Below are positions 33,112 through 41,513 of a DNA stretch of 64,000 bases, in pieces. Position 1 is the first letter of the stretch, and each line of letters starts with the position of its first letter. Under the pieces are notes generated by a model, which was given only the letters and a program-made list of their open reading frames with translations, was not told the origin of the DNA and made no database searches. The DNA is from Runella sp. CRIBMP (GTDB lineage: Bacteria; Bacteroidota; Bacteroidia; Cytophagales; Spirosomataceae), in assembly GCF_009905605.1 (NCBI RefSeq), contig NZ_JAAAKZ010000004.1, positions 124,001 to 188,000 of the forward strand, in the 5' to 3' direction. The position numbers and the translations under genes were made by a program.

Positions 33112-35136
33112 ATGATGGCCAAACATATCGGATGGTGGTGGTGTGTTCTAGCTTCGGTTTGCACGAGTCAGGCACAGGAAGTGCAATGGGCTGGCAAGTT
33201 AGTGGGGTTTTCATCCGAATTTCGTAAAGAAACCTACGGGCAAGAGTACCGGGCCGTCCAGGTTTTGGGAGCACCCAATACCATCCCTCCCTTCGGAGAA
33301 AGTGCCTGTGCGTGGTCTCCGTACAACGCAGATTCCAACGTTGAAGAGTGGATTAAGGTAGCTTTTGAGCAGCCGCAAAAAGCACGCCAAATCCTAATCG
33401 TCGAAAATTTCAACCAAGGCTGTATTACGCAGGTATATGCTTATGATGAGGCAGGAAAGGAGGTTTCGGTGTGGACAAACTCTGGGACCGCCGCCGCTGA
33501 GGTGGGTCGGGTTTTGGTTGTAAACGTACCTGATTCTACGATGCTGATTAGCTCCGTGAAAGTGTCACTGAATCCTGCCCGGGTCAAAGGCTATAATCAG
33601 ATAGATGCCATCGGCTTGACGTTAAGTAACAAGCCTTTTGAGTCAAAAATCAATGTTTTTAAAGATGCCCCCAAAGAAATCATCAAAGAGAATTTGGGCA
33701 TTGGTGTAAATACCAAAGCGCAGGAAGTGGCCCCCATTATTTCGCCCGACGGAAAAACCATTTTTTTTACCAGAGGGAAATACGAAAAAAATGTGGGAGG
33801 TGCGGAGAATCAAGATGTATGGTTTTCTACACGGCAGGGTGATCAATGGAACGAAGCGCAAAACATGGGGGCGCCCATCAACAATGCCGACAACAACGCC
33901 ATCGTGAGTATTTCGCCCGATGGAAAAACATTGTACCTCATGAACGTGTATCGTCCAGATGGCACAATGACGTTTGGTTTATCGAAATCGACCCGCACAA
34001 AAACTGGCTGGACAACACCCGTGGAATGTAAGATTGAGGATATTTATAACCTTGATAAAAAGAACAATACCGAGTTCACACTTTCTCCCAAAGGAAATGT
34101 GTTGGTGATGTCGGTCAAGCGTCAGGATACCAACGGCGACCGTGATTTGTACGTTAGTTTTCTCAAGGCCGACGGCTCATGGAGTAAGCCACTCAATATG
34201 GGTTCAATCATCAACACCGCTGACGTAGAAAGTGCGCCCTTTATCGCAACCGATAACAAAACCCTCTATTTTACGTCTTACGGCCATGCTGGTTATGGGG
34301 GGGGGGATATTTTCATGACGCGCCGTTTGGATGAATCGTGGACCAAATGGAGCCAGCCCGAAAACTTAGGCCCTGCCATTAATACACCCCAATGGGATGG
34401 TTTTTTGAGTATTCCTGCTTCAGGAGAGTATGCTTACGTAAGCTCTATGCAAAACTCATTGGGAGGAGAGGATTTGTTTCGTTTTAAGGTTTACAACGCC
34501 ATTCGCCCCGAGCCAGTGGCGATTATTTCGGGTAGCGTGATTGATGCCGATACCCGAAAACCCGTCACGACCGAAATTTTGACTAATTTATTGAAAGACA
34601 ATACCAACGTTTCCAAAGTAGAATACGACCCCGAAACGGGTGAGTATAAACTTATCTTGCCGGTTCAGCAATCGTATCGTTTGAGTGCGGTGAAAGATGG
34701 TTTTTTTCCGTTGGATGAGATTGTAGATTTGTCGAAAGACAAACGTTTTCGCGATATAAAACGGAATATTTTGTTGGTTCCCATCAAAGAAGGCAAGAAA
34801 ATTACGCCAAATGGAATCATGTTTGAGCAGAGTAAATTTGAGCTGCTAAACGAAGCCTTGCCCGACTTAGACCGAATTGCTGAAATGATGGTTAAATATG
34901 CCAATATGGAGCTGCTAATTGAAGGCCATACCGACAATCAAGGCGATTTTAAGCTCAATATGGAACTCTCTGAAAACCGAGTGAAAGAGGTGAAAAAGTA
35001 TTTGGTGGGCAAAGGCATTGCCGAAAATCGTCTTCAGGTGAAAGGCTGGGGCTCTACCAAACCCGTAGCGAGCAATGAAATCGAAGAAACCCGTAAAAAA
35101 AATAGACGGGTGGAGTTTACGATTCTAAAGGTTTGA
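33112..35136 (+). CDS. OmpA-family outer-membrane protein with PD40 repeats
   Basis: A roughly 674-residue exported protein. The ATG at 33112 (or 33115) gives a signal peptide ending in SQAQ; a TTG farther upstream would spoil it. An N-terminal beta-sandwich-like region (about 20-180, with WIKVAFEQPQKARQILIVEN) resembles ligand-binding domains. It is followed by four WD40-like PD40 repeats (APIISPDGKTIFFTRG, VSISPDGKTLYLMN and others), a carboxypeptidase-regulatory-like segment (VIDADTRKPV) and a C-terminal OmpA domain (IEGHTDNQGDFKLNMELSEN) that binds peptidoglycan. The PD40/regulatory/OmpA order recalls PorE of the Type 9 secretion and gliding machinery but lacks the TPR part. A G10 tract at 34297-34306 lies in the coding region. 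Confidence 0.85.
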   Translation: MMAKHIGWWWCVLASVCTSQAQEVQWAGKLVGFSSEFRKETYGQEYRAVQVLGAPNTIPPFGESACAWSPYNADSNVEEWIKVAFEQPQKARQILIVENFNQGCITQVYAYDEAGKEVSVWTNSGTAAAEVGRVLVVNVPDSTMLISSVKVSLNPARVKGYNQIDAIGLTLSNKPFESKINVFKDAPKEIIKENLGIGVNTKAQEVAPIISPDGKTIFFTRGKYEKNVGGAENQDVWFSTRQGDQWNEAQNMGAPINNADNNAIVSISPDGKTLYLMNVYRPDGTMTFGLSKSTRTKTGWTTPVECKIEDIYNLDKKNNTEFTLSPKGNVLVMSVKRQDTNGDRDLYVSFLKADGSWSKPLNMGSIINTADVESAPFIATDNKTLYFTSYGHAGYGGGDIFMTRRLDESWTKWSQPENLGPAINTPQWDGFLSIPASGEYAYVSSMQNSLGGEDLFRFKVYNAIRPEPVAIISGSVIDADTRKPVTTEILTNLLKDNTNVSKVEYDPETGEYKLILPVQQSYRLSAVKDGFFPLDEIVDLSKDKRFRDIKRNILLVPIKEGKKITPNGIMFEQSKFELLNEALPDLDRIAEMMVKYANMELLIEGHTDNQGDFKLNMELSENRVKEVKKYLVGKGIAENRLQVKGWGSTKPVASNEIEETRKKNRRVEFTILKV

Positions 35137-35181
35137 TTTTAGCATTTTTTTGTTTAATTCGCTGACTTTAAAACAAGTCAG

Positions 35182-36399
35182 ATGCCTGATACCCCCAAAC
35201 GAGATTTAAAAGAGTACGTTGACGTAGGTCATTCTGAGCTGGAAAACCATCTGCGTACCCAAAACGCCCAATTTCAAAGTGCCCTTGAGGAGGTCGAGGC
35301 GGGGCGAAAGCTCACCGATTTTTTATGGCTGAATGTCTTTGGTTTTGCCTATCATTACCTCAAAAGCCGTTTTGGCCCTCGTCATCCGTATCAATATTAT
35401 CCCACCAGCGACGACACGGGGGTGTACAGAATGAAGGTCGAAAACGAAACGACCCAGATTGCGCTGCTCTCTGATTGGGCGTCTGATACGCCCGAATCCG
35501 ACCGCGTGGGCGCGGTCGTAGCCTTCCATAAACCCGACTATTCGATTCACCTTGGTGATATTTATTTTGTGGGTGCGCCGTCTGAAGTACACGATAATTT
35601 TATCAGCCCCAAGGCGTCGTGGCCCCGTGGTAAATGGGGAAGCCTAGCCCTGGCTGGCAACCACGAAATGTATTCAAACGGAGCGGCATTTTATAAAATG
35701 CTTTTGCCAACAATGGGCGTGCACGAAGCTAATGCAGCGTCCGACGGTTCTAAACCGTCAGACGCCTCCGTAATTCGGGAACAGAAAGCGGGGTTTTTCT
35801 GCCTAGAAAATGACTATTGGCGAGTGATTGGTTTAGATACGGGTTATACCTCGGTAGAACGCCCTTTTGTCGAAATTCTTTCACCCCCAGATTGTCATTT
35901 GCGGAAAGAACAAGTCAAATGGCTGAAAAATCAACTGCATCTCGACAACCCCGATGACCGTCGCGGCATCATTTTTTTAAGTCATCATCCTCCCTTTTCG
36001 GATTTTAGAAAATCTTTTCCGCGTCCAGCGCGGCAAATCAGGCAACTGTTTGGTGATTTTTTGCGTCCTGTGTTATGGATATGGGGACATGAGCATCGGC
36101 TGGTTGGGTACCGAGAACGAAAGGTGGGCGGGTTACCCATTCACGGTCGCTGCATCGGACATGGCGGTATGCCAGTCGAGATAGATGCGCCGCGCGTAGA
36201 TAGTGATTCCATTCTTTTTTATGACCAACGACGAAGAAAAAGTATCCGTCGGATTGGCGTGGGCTACAATGGTTTTGCGTGGTTGAAATTTGAGCAAGAA
36301 AATCTCTCCATAGAGTACCGCGACGTAGAAGATAAAGTAGTAACGGGTGAAAGTTGGAGAATCAATCTTCAATCGGGATTGATTGATAAAATAGACTAA
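35182..36399 (+). CDS. calcineurin-like metallophosphoesterase, cytoplasmic
   Basis: A 405-residue predicted phosphoesterase without a signal peptide. Metal-binding motifs of the family are visible: LLSDWAS (first Asp, about 95), HLGDIYF (about 117-123), AGNHEMYSN (about 155-163), LSHHPPFSD (His pair) and WGHEHRLVGY (His pair). The substrate (phosphoester, nucleotide or phosphoprotein) cannot be told. The segment coding AASDGSKPSDAS (about residues 185-196) is a near-perfect palindrome at the DNA level and looks inserted between conserved parts. Confidence 0.85.
   Translation: MPDTPKRDLKEYVDVGHSELENHLRTQNAQFQSALEEVEAGRKLTDFLWLNVFGFAYHYLKSRFGPRHPYQYYPTSDDTGVYRMKVENETTQIALLSDWASDTPESDRVGAVVAFHKPDYSIHLGDIYFVGAPSEVHDNFISPKASWPRGKWGSLALAGNHEMYSNGAAFYKMLLPTMGVHEANAASDGSKPSDASVIREQKAGFFCLENDYWRVIGLDTGYTSVERPFVEILSPPDCHLRKEQVKWLKNQLHLDNPDDRRGIIFLSHHPPFSDFRKSFPRPARQIRQLFGDFLRPVLWIWGHEHRLVGYRERKVGGLPIHGRCIGHGGMPVEIDAPRVDSDSILFYDQRRRKSIRRIGVGYNGFAWLKFEQENLSIEYRDVEDKVVTGESWRINLQSGLIDKID
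35737..35765. repeat. palindromic element inside the phosphoesterase gene
   Basis: Arms GCGTCCGACGGTT (35737-35749) and AACCGTCAGACGC (35753-35765) are inverted copies with one mismatch and a 3-base loop. The reading frame runs through it without disruption and yields a Ser/Asp/Lys-rich loop. Confidence 0.6.
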
Positions 36400-36438
36400 A
36401 ATACGTTTTTATACAGCGTGAATAAACCAATAAACCCC

Positions 36439-36984
36439 ATGAAGTTAAGTTTTATTCTTCTGATTATCAGCCTTTTTGTGTTGATGGGTTGTATCTCTGA
36501 GGTGAGCGATGACGTTGCTCCGCCAGGTGCCCCAGTATTTAAGGGAGAGGGCTATCGTCCCGTTTACCTAAGCATCGATGAAATGCGAAAAGTAAGTACC
36601 GAAGCGCCGCAGGCGCTCCGTCGGCCGGGAAAAATTTATGTGAAAGGAAGTTACCTTTTTATCAATGAGCAGGGCAAAGGCGTTCATTTGCTCAACAACG
36701 CTGACCCCGCTGCTCCCCAAAAGATTTCGTTTATTAAAATTCCTGGCAACGTGGACATTGCCGTAAAAGGGAACCTAATGTACGCCGATAACGGGCGGGA
36801 TTTTGTGGTGCTCAACATTGCCGACCCTACCAATGTTCGGTTGGTCAAGCGAATAGAAAACGCTTTTCCTGCGCAATCCTATCCCCCTTATCTCAACGCT
36901 TACTTTGAATGCGTGGACGAAACCAAGGGAATGGTGGTGGGCTGGGAAAAAGTAACAATGAAGCGTCCAAAATGTTTTCGCTAA
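36439..36984 (+). CDS. LVIVD-repeat lipoprotein (short)
   Basis: A 181-residue lipoprotein. The ATG at 36439 starts a signal sequence ending in the lipobox LMGC; a GTG seven codons upstream is in frame but adds non-signal residues. The mature part carries LVIVD-type beta-propeller repeats (GSYLFINEQGKGVHLLNNAD, KGNLMYADNGRDFVVLNIAD). These proteins are extracellular or periplasmic and their ligands are unknown. With about two to three repeats it is too short for a full propeller, so it may assemble with the next gene product, or be a shortened copy. It ends 14 bases before the next start. Confidence 0.72.
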   Translation: MKLSFILLIISLFVLMGCISEVSDDVAPPGAPVFKGEGYRPVYLSIDEMRKVSTEAPQALRRPGKIYVKGSYLFINEQGKGVHLLNNADPAAPQKISFIKIPGNVDIAVKGNLMYADNGRDFVVLNIADPTNVRLVKRIENAFPAQSYPPYLNAYFECVDETKGMVVGWEKVTMKRPKCFR

Positions 36985-36998
36985 AAACCGATATGACC

Positions 36999-37760
36999 AT
37001 GAAAAAGGTACTGTACGCCACCTTTGTTGCTGCGATTTGGAGTTTAGTTTTGGCTTGTTCTACCGACAAAAGTGCCGATATTTCTCCCAATAGCCAGTCG
37101 GGTGTTGGTGGTTCGATGGCTCGTTTTGCCATTGTCGGCAATGCCCTTTATTGCGTTTTGCCCGATAAATTGCAAGTATACGACATCAGCGCGCCCGACA
37201 GCCCCGTGGCTAAAAATTACGTAATGTTGAATGTCGGTTTAGAAACGATTTTTCCGTACAAAGACAACCTCTTCATCGGGGCCAGCGACGGTATGTATAT
37301 TTTTGACAATCGACAACCAAACAGCCCTTTGCTACTTTCGCGTTATACCCACGTTCAGAGCTGTGACCCCGTGGTGGTTCAGGAAAAGTATGCTTATGTG
37401 ACGTTGAGAGGAGGCGTAAATTGCCGTCAGTTTATTTCATTGAGTTCATTGGATGTGGTCGATGTATCAGATTTGAAGAATCCTCGTTTGGTGCATACCC
37501 AACCGATGGAAAGTCCGTATGGACTGGGGGTCGATGGGACACAACTTTTTGTTTGTGAGGGAGATAATGGACTGAAAGTGTTTGATATTTCAAAACCAGA
37601 ACAGCCCGTATTGAAGGAAACGCTCAAAGATGTTAAATCCTTCGACGTGGTTCCACTCAGTAAGACCCTGCTCGTAACGGGCGACGGAGGCTTCTACCAA
37701 TACCGCTACCAAAAAGGAGAAAAATTGGAATTGCTGAGCAAAATTTCCATTGAGCCATGA
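36999..37760 (+). CDS. LVIVD-repeat lipoprotein
   Basis: A 253-residue lipoprotein with a signal sequence and lipobox ending in SLVLAC (Cys at 20). The ATG at 36999 is preferred because it begins this signal; longer in-frame readings overlap the previous gene. Repeats such as GNALYCVLPDKLQVYDISAP, NLFIGASDGMYIFDNRQP and GTQLFVCEGDNGLKVFDISK are clear LVIVD/beta-propeller blades. It follows a related short lipoprotein, and its stop codon overlaps the start of the next gene (ATGA), so the three genes form one unit at the cell surface. Confidence 0.8.
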   Translation: MKKVLYATFVAAIWSLVLACSTDKSADISPNSQSGVGGSMARFAIVGNALYCVLPDKLQVYDISAPDSPVAKNYVMLNVGLETIFPYKDNLFIGASDGMYIFDNRQPNSPLLLSRYTHVQSCDPVVVQEKYAYVTLRGGVNCRQFISLSSLDVVDVSDLKNPRLVHTQPMESPYGLGVDGTQLFVCEGDNGLKVFDISKPEQPVLKETLKDVKSFDVVPLSKTLLVTGDGGFYQYRYQKGEKLELLSKISIEP

Positions 37761-38515
37761 TTAAATATAAAGCCCCACAACGGCTCAAAAGCAAAGTCTA
37801 CTTCTTTTTTATGAAATGCTGTTTATTCCTTTTCGTGGGAACAATTGCTTCAATTTCAGCACTTTCTGCGCAGGTCATTCCGTTGCCGAAGGCAATTTTA
37901 AAAACAATTCCAAGTACCTTGATTGACCCCGATAATACCTTTACTTTGGGGCTAGAAGTGCCGTTGCCCAAACGTTGGAGTGTTCAGCAGGAAATAGGGT
38001 GGGGGCATAATTCTTTCAACGTCTATTCCTACGAACGCGACCAATACCCCAACCGCCAAACGTGGCGTTTTCGTAGTCAGATTCGGTATTATTTCAACGA
38101 TTTGTCTTCCCCCAACGGTAGTTTTTTTGCGGCTCTTGAATACTTTCATAAAAACGTGACAACCGACCAACTACAGGCAGTAGGCCGTGATTGCAATACG
38201 TGGGGAGGCTGTGCTTATTTTGAGGAAGTCGCCGTGCGCACTCATCGGTTGGTTTCGGCGGGGCACTTTAAATTAGGCTACGTTTTGATTACCCAAAAGA
38301 AAATGGCGATAGAAATCTATGCTGGCTTGGGAGTCAGGGGATTAAGGGTAAAAAATAATTTAGATGGCACATCCCTGAACTTGCTCAGACGTGATTTTTT
38401 TAATCTTCGGCCCAATCAACCAGGGAACTACGGCACCATGCCAGGCCTTTCGGCAGGGATAGCTTTGGGCTATGCTTTTAGGCCAAGAAAGCCTAAAAGC
38501 GTATCTTTGCCCTAG
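37757..38515 (+). CDS. hypothetical outer-membrane beta-barrel protein
   Basis: A 252-residue predicted outer-membrane protein. The ATG at 37757 overlaps the previous stop (ATGA), which supports coupling; an internal ATG at 37811 gives a cleaner signal peptide (MKCCLFLFVGTIASISALSA). The mature part alternates hydrophobic and polar residues in strand-like stretches (FTLGLEVPLPKRWSVQQEIG, WRFRSQIRYYF, FFAALEYFHK, GIALGYAF) and ends with a strand, as for small barrels. It resembles DUF3575-type proteins in pattern, but I cannot confirm the family. It may anchor or display the neighbouring LVIVD lipoproteins. Confidence 0.68.
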   Translation: MIKYKAPQRLKSKVYFFFMKCCLFLFVGTIASISALSAQVIPLPKAILKTIPSTLIDPDNTFTLGLEVPLPKRWSVQQEIGWGHNSFNVYSYERDQYPNRQTWRFRSQIRYYFNDLSSPNGSFFAALEYFHKNVTTDQLQAVGRDCNTWGGCAYFEEVAVRTHRLVSAGHFKLGYVLITQKKMAIEIYAGLGVRGLRVKNNLDGTSLNLLRRDFFNLRPNQPGNYGTMPGLSAGIALGYAFRPRKPKSVSLP

Positions 38516-38546
38516 TTAGAAAGCGTATTTATCAAAAGAAAAGGCC

Positions 38547-38746
38547 ATGCCAAAATTTGAATATAAAGTAATTGAATTTAAGCCCGGGGGCTTTTGGGGT
38601 ACGAAATTGGATGCGGAAGACATCGAAACCCAATTGAATAAAATGGGGAAGAAGGTTGGGAGTTGCTTAACTCATTGGACACCAACGAGTACAATGGCGC
38701 CACTAAAAAGCTGTTGTTTATTTTTAAACGACTAAGTACGTTTTAA
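38547..38746 (+). pseudogene. DUF4177-like small protein gene with a one-base frameshift
   Basis: The first 34 codons (MPKFEYKVIEFKPGGF..., as in DUF4177 small proteins) lie in one frame. After the G4 run at 38645-38648 the natural continuation, GEEGWELLNSLDTNEYNGAT ending in FIFKRLSTF at 38746, lies in the -1 frame. One extra G would restore a typical 66-residue DUF4177 protein. Read as is, the frame leaves the family and ends at 38735 with a Cys-rich tail. This is a frameshift mutation, a sequencing error in a homopolymer, or ribosomal slippage. The function of DUF4177 is not known. It ends two bases before mnmE. Confidence 0.65.
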
Positions 38747-38748
38747 AT

Positions 38749-40080
38749 ATGCTGCAACAAGAACCTATCTGCGCCTTGGCCACGGCCTCGGGCGTGGGAG
38801 CCATCGGAGTGATACGCGTGTCGGGAGAAGGGACCTTTGAGGTAGTAAACCAAATTTTTAAGGGAAAAGACCTCCGAAAAGTAGAAACGCACACGCTACA
38901 TTTTGGCACCATTCGCGACGGTGAAACCATCGTTGATGAAGTGCTGGTAGCGGTTTTTAAGTCGCCCAAATCGTTTACCAAAGAAGACACCGTTGAAATA
39001 TCCTGCCACGGCTCCGATTACATTATTCGCCAGATTCTAAAACTGTTGGTTCGTTCGGGAGCGCGTTTGGCGGGCCCGGGGGAGTTTACCCAACGGGCAT
39101 TTCTCAACGGTCAGTTTGATTTGGTACAGGCCGAAGCCGTTGCCGACCTCATTGCGGCCGATTCGGCGGCGAGCCACCGCACGGCGTTGAATCAGTTGCG
39201 GGGCGGTTTTTCCAAGAAATTGACCTCACTTCGCGAAGAATTGATTCACTTTGCCTCCATGGTAGAACTCGAACTGGACTTTGGCGAAGAAGATGTGGAG
39301 TTTGCCAATCGTGACGACCTCAAACGATTGATTATCAGCTTGCAAACGGCCATCGCGCCGTTGATTGAATCTTTTGATTTCGGCAATGCGCTCAAAGAGG
39401 GTGTGCCCGTGGCCATCATCGGGGCACCCAATGTGGGCAAATCTACCTTGCTCAATGCCCTTTTGAACGAAGAAAAAGCCATCGTAACGGCCATCGCAGG
39501 CACCACGCGCGACGTGATTGAGGATGTGCTTTATATCAACGGTATCAAGTTCCGCATCATCGACACGGCAGGTATCCGCGAAACCGAGGATATTGTAGAA
39601 TCCATTGGTATTGAGCGCTCTAAGCAGACGATTGAAAAGGCTGATATTGTGCTTGCTTTGTTTGACAGCCAACAGACCTTATCCCAAATTGAGCCCTTGG
39701 CTGAGGATGCCAAGACCATTTGGGTACAAAACAAAACGGATTTGGGAGCAGCCTTTGTTGAGGTAAAAAATGATAGTCTCGTTCGGATTTCGGCGCAGAA
39801 AAAAGAAGGAATTGAAGAGCTTAAAAAAGCCATTACCCAACGCGTGTATGACGAGAAGAAAACCGATACTGTTGTAACGAACCTGCGCCATTACGAACAT
39901 CTGGTCAAGACCCAACAAGCCCTGACCGATGCGCTCAATGGATTGGAAATGGGAATCACGGGTGATTTTTTGGCGCAAGATATTCGCGTGGCATTGCACC
40001 ATTTAGGAGAGATTACGGGTCAAATCGTCAACGACGATTTGTTGGCCAATATTTTCAGTAAATTTTGCATAGGAAAGTAA
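38749..40080 (+). CDS. mnmE: tRNA modification GTPase MnmE (TrmE)
   Basis: A 443-residue GTPase that works with MnmG to install the (carboxymethyl)aminomethyl group on U34 of certain tRNAs. The N-terminal tetrahydrofolate-binding domain begins TASGVGAIGVIRVSG, with PGEFTQRAFLNGQFDLVQAE; the G domain has GAPNVGKSTLLNALL (G1), TTRDVIEDVLYINGIKFRII (G2) with DTAGIRETED (G3) and NKTDLG (G4). The C-terminal CIGK motif that carries the catalytic Cys is intact. The 3' end of this gene is exactly duplicated about 1.45 kb downstream. Confidence 0.97.
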   Translation: MLQQEPICALATASGVGAIGVIRVSGEGTFEVVNQIFKGKDLRKVETHTLHFGTIRDGETIVDEVLVAVFKSPKSFTKEDTVEISCHGSDYIIRQILKLLVRSGARLAGPGEFTQRAFLNGQFDLVQAEAVADLIAADSAASHRTALNQLRGGFSKKLTSLREELIHFASMVELELDFGEEDVEFANRDDLKRLIISLQTAIAPLIESFDFGNALKEGVPVAIIGAPNVGKSTLLNALLNEEKAIVTAIAGTTRDVIEDVLYINGIKFRIIDTAGIRETEDIVESIGIERSKQTIEKADIVLALFDSQQTLSQIEPLAEDAKTIWVQNKTDLGAAFVEVKNDSLVRISAQKKEGIEELKKAITQRVYDEKKTDTVVTNLRHYEHLVKTQQALTDALNGLEMGITGDFLAQDIRVALHHLGEITGQIVNDDLLANIFSKFCIGK

Positions 40081-40146
40081 CCCTTCAAAGTTAATTGATT
40101 AAAAAAGCATCTAAAGCTGTATTTTACAGGATTTTAGATGCTTTTT
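40063..40146. repeat. 84-bp direct repeat, copy 1: mnmE 3' end plus terminator
   Basis: From TTTTGCATAGGAAAGTAACC, through the mnmE stop and its terminator, to the T run. It is identical over 84 bases to 41514-41597. It includes the codons for the end of mnmE (CIGK plus stop). Confidence 0.92.
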
Positions 40147-40147
40147 T
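40101..40147 (+). terminator. mnmE terminator
   Basis: Stem AAAAAGCATCTAAA with TTTAGATGCTTTTTT (about 40102-40115 with 40133-40147), ending in a T run. Present again in the downstream copy. Confidence 0.85.
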
Positions 40148-40248
40148 ATGTGTTTGAATTGCACATCGAGCAAATAGTTATCAAACGGTAGGTGGGAAAG
40201 TGTTTTAAATGTGCTTTTGGAGTTAATTACTAACGTTAATCAAATCTT

Positions 40249-41385
40249 ATGAAGAAATTTTTATTTCTATGCTTATTGGCTTCCAACGTTTCTTATGGGC
40301 AGATTTTTACCCAATCCAATACAGATGGCGCTATCACCATTACTCCCAAAGGGTTACAAGGGAGAACTAACCCCGGAACAGATACTACTAATGTAGCCAT
40401 AGGAGCATTCGCTCTGCGTAGTGTAATCGGCAGCGGCCGTTACAATACTGCTATCGGCAGCGGGGTATTGCAGTATAATACTTCCGGCAACTCTAACACC
40501 GCTATTGGATATAATTCACTTTATAAAAACTCTGAAAGCTTTCAAAATACTGCAATGGGCGCTTTTGCACTTTACTCCACAAATACTACCGGTAACGAAA
40601 ATACCGCAGTAGGTTATAGTACACTTTTTTATAACAGAACCGGCAGCCAAAACACCGCAGTGGGTAGCAGGGCGCTTCAGAACAACTTTTCCGCCTACTG
40701 TAATACCGCAGTGGGTTATAGCGCACTGTCAAGCAATACTGACGGCATCTGTAATACCGGAGTGGGCCACCTTGCACTTTGTTATAACGGTGGTCAGAGC
40801 AATACTGCAGTAGGATACAGTGCAGGAGGGTTTCTATCAAAAGGAGATAATAATACATTTATAGGTAGTAGTGCTGCTCCTAAAAACGATATAAGTAATA
40901 ATATTAACAATTCAACAGCCATCGGCGCAAATGCGGTCGTAGACGCTTCCAACAAAATGAGGTTTGGTAATTCGGCCGTCACAGTCATTGAGGGCGCCGT
41001 CCCATGGTCTACCCCATCCGACCGACGCTTGAAAGAAAATATTGTCTATACCAATCGTTTAGGTCTAAACTTTATCAATAGATTACAAACTGTTTCCTAC
41101 AACTTTATTTCCGATAAGAGCAAATCTCACCACGATGGCTTTATTGCCCAAGATATTGAGGCTGTACTGAAAGAACTGAATGTGCCTTTCAGCGGTCTGA
41201 AAAAGTCTGATGATGGAACCTACTCACTGGCTTACTCTGATTTTGTAATGCCGTTAGTGAACGCAGTGAAGGAGTTAAAACAAAAGAATGAAGAACTGGA
41301 AGTACGGCTATCAGCCTTAGAAGAATTAAAAGCCGAAATCACAAAGCTAAAGGCTGACAACCTCCGAAATGTTGATAAAAAATAA
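40249..41385 (+). CDS. secreted fibre/adhesin-like protein with S74 peptidase-type chaperone tail
   Basis: A 378-residue exported protein with a signal peptide (MKKFLFLCLLASNVSYGQ). Repeats of the form NTAxGxxAL(L) with about 23-residue spacing (NTAIGSGVLQYNTSGNSN, NTAVGYSTLFYNRTGSQ) fill about 45-230, like YadA-type trimeric head repeats. The C terminus has the classical S74 self-cleaving chaperone: PSDRRLKENI, with the Ser and Lys of the catalytic dyad (about residues 257 and 261), then FIAQDIEAVLKEL and a coiled coil. It is the only gene in the mnmE-flanked module, and its A+T-rich codon use differs from mnmE. Unlike the pair at 5632-8634, its repeats and tail are of a different subfamily. 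A role in adhesion, or as a tail-fibre-like receptor binder, is likely. Confidence 0.85.
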   Translation: MKKFLFLCLLASNVSYGQIFTQSNTDGAITITPKGLQGRTNPGTDTTNVAIGAFALRSVIGSGRYNTAIGSGVLQYNTSGNSNTAIGYNSLYKNSESFQNTAMGAFALYSTNTTGNENTAVGYSTLFYNRTGSQNTAVGSRALQNNFSAYCNTAVGYSALSSNTDGICNTGVGHLALCYNGGQSNTAVGYSAGGFLSKGDNNTFIGSSAAPKNDISNNINNSTAIGANAVVDASNKMRFGNSAVTVIEGAVPWSTPSDRRLKENIVYTNRLGLNFINRLQTVSYNFISDKSKSHHDGFIAQDIEAVLKELNVPFSGLKKSDDGTYSLAYSDFVMPLVNAVKELKQKNEELEVRLSALEELKAEITKLKADNLRNVDKK

Positions 41386-41415
41386 ACCTACACACCTATT
41401 AGACTGGTGGAATAG

Positions 41416-41442
41416 AAACAGCCTCACAAGGGCTGTTTTTTT
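41416..41442 (+). terminator. terminator after the module's fibre gene
   Basis: Stem ACAGCC (41418-41423) with GGCTGT (41431-41436), then T7. Confidence 0.75.
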
Positions 41443-41456
41443 GTTACCTATGATGA

Positions 41457-41478
41457 TTTGTACCTTATTTGTACCTTA
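41457..41478. repeat. tandem 11-bp direct repeat TTTGTACCTTA x2
   Basis: Two perfect copies in a row, 35 bases before the right 84-bp repeat. Position suggests recombinase arm-type sites; this is inference. Confidence 0.6.
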
Positions 41479-41513
41479 TTCATGTAACTATTTGATAATC
41501 AATATTAGTTACT

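Larger units (their letters stand above)
40063..41513. mobile_element. 1.45-kb module integrated at the mnmE 3' end
   Basis: The two 84-bp copies are spaced 1,451 bases apart (start to start) and bracket one fibre gene. The 3' end of mnmE (trmE/thdF) is a known attachment site for integrative elements such as SGI1, and an integration there duplicates the gene end in this way. No integrase lies inside, so it would be a remnant, a satellite cassette mobilised from elsewhere, or a segment gained by recombination. Two tandem 11-bp repeats (TTTGTACCTTA, 41457-41467 and 41468-41478) lie near the right end, as candidate recombinase arm sites. Mobile status is inferred. Confidence 0.5.

Noticed and set aside
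36900-36998. A single frameshifted LVIVD gene instead of two
   Set aside because: The second gene has its own lipoprotein signal at 36999 and the first ends in a natural-looking tail; kept as two genes, though a split ancestor is possible.
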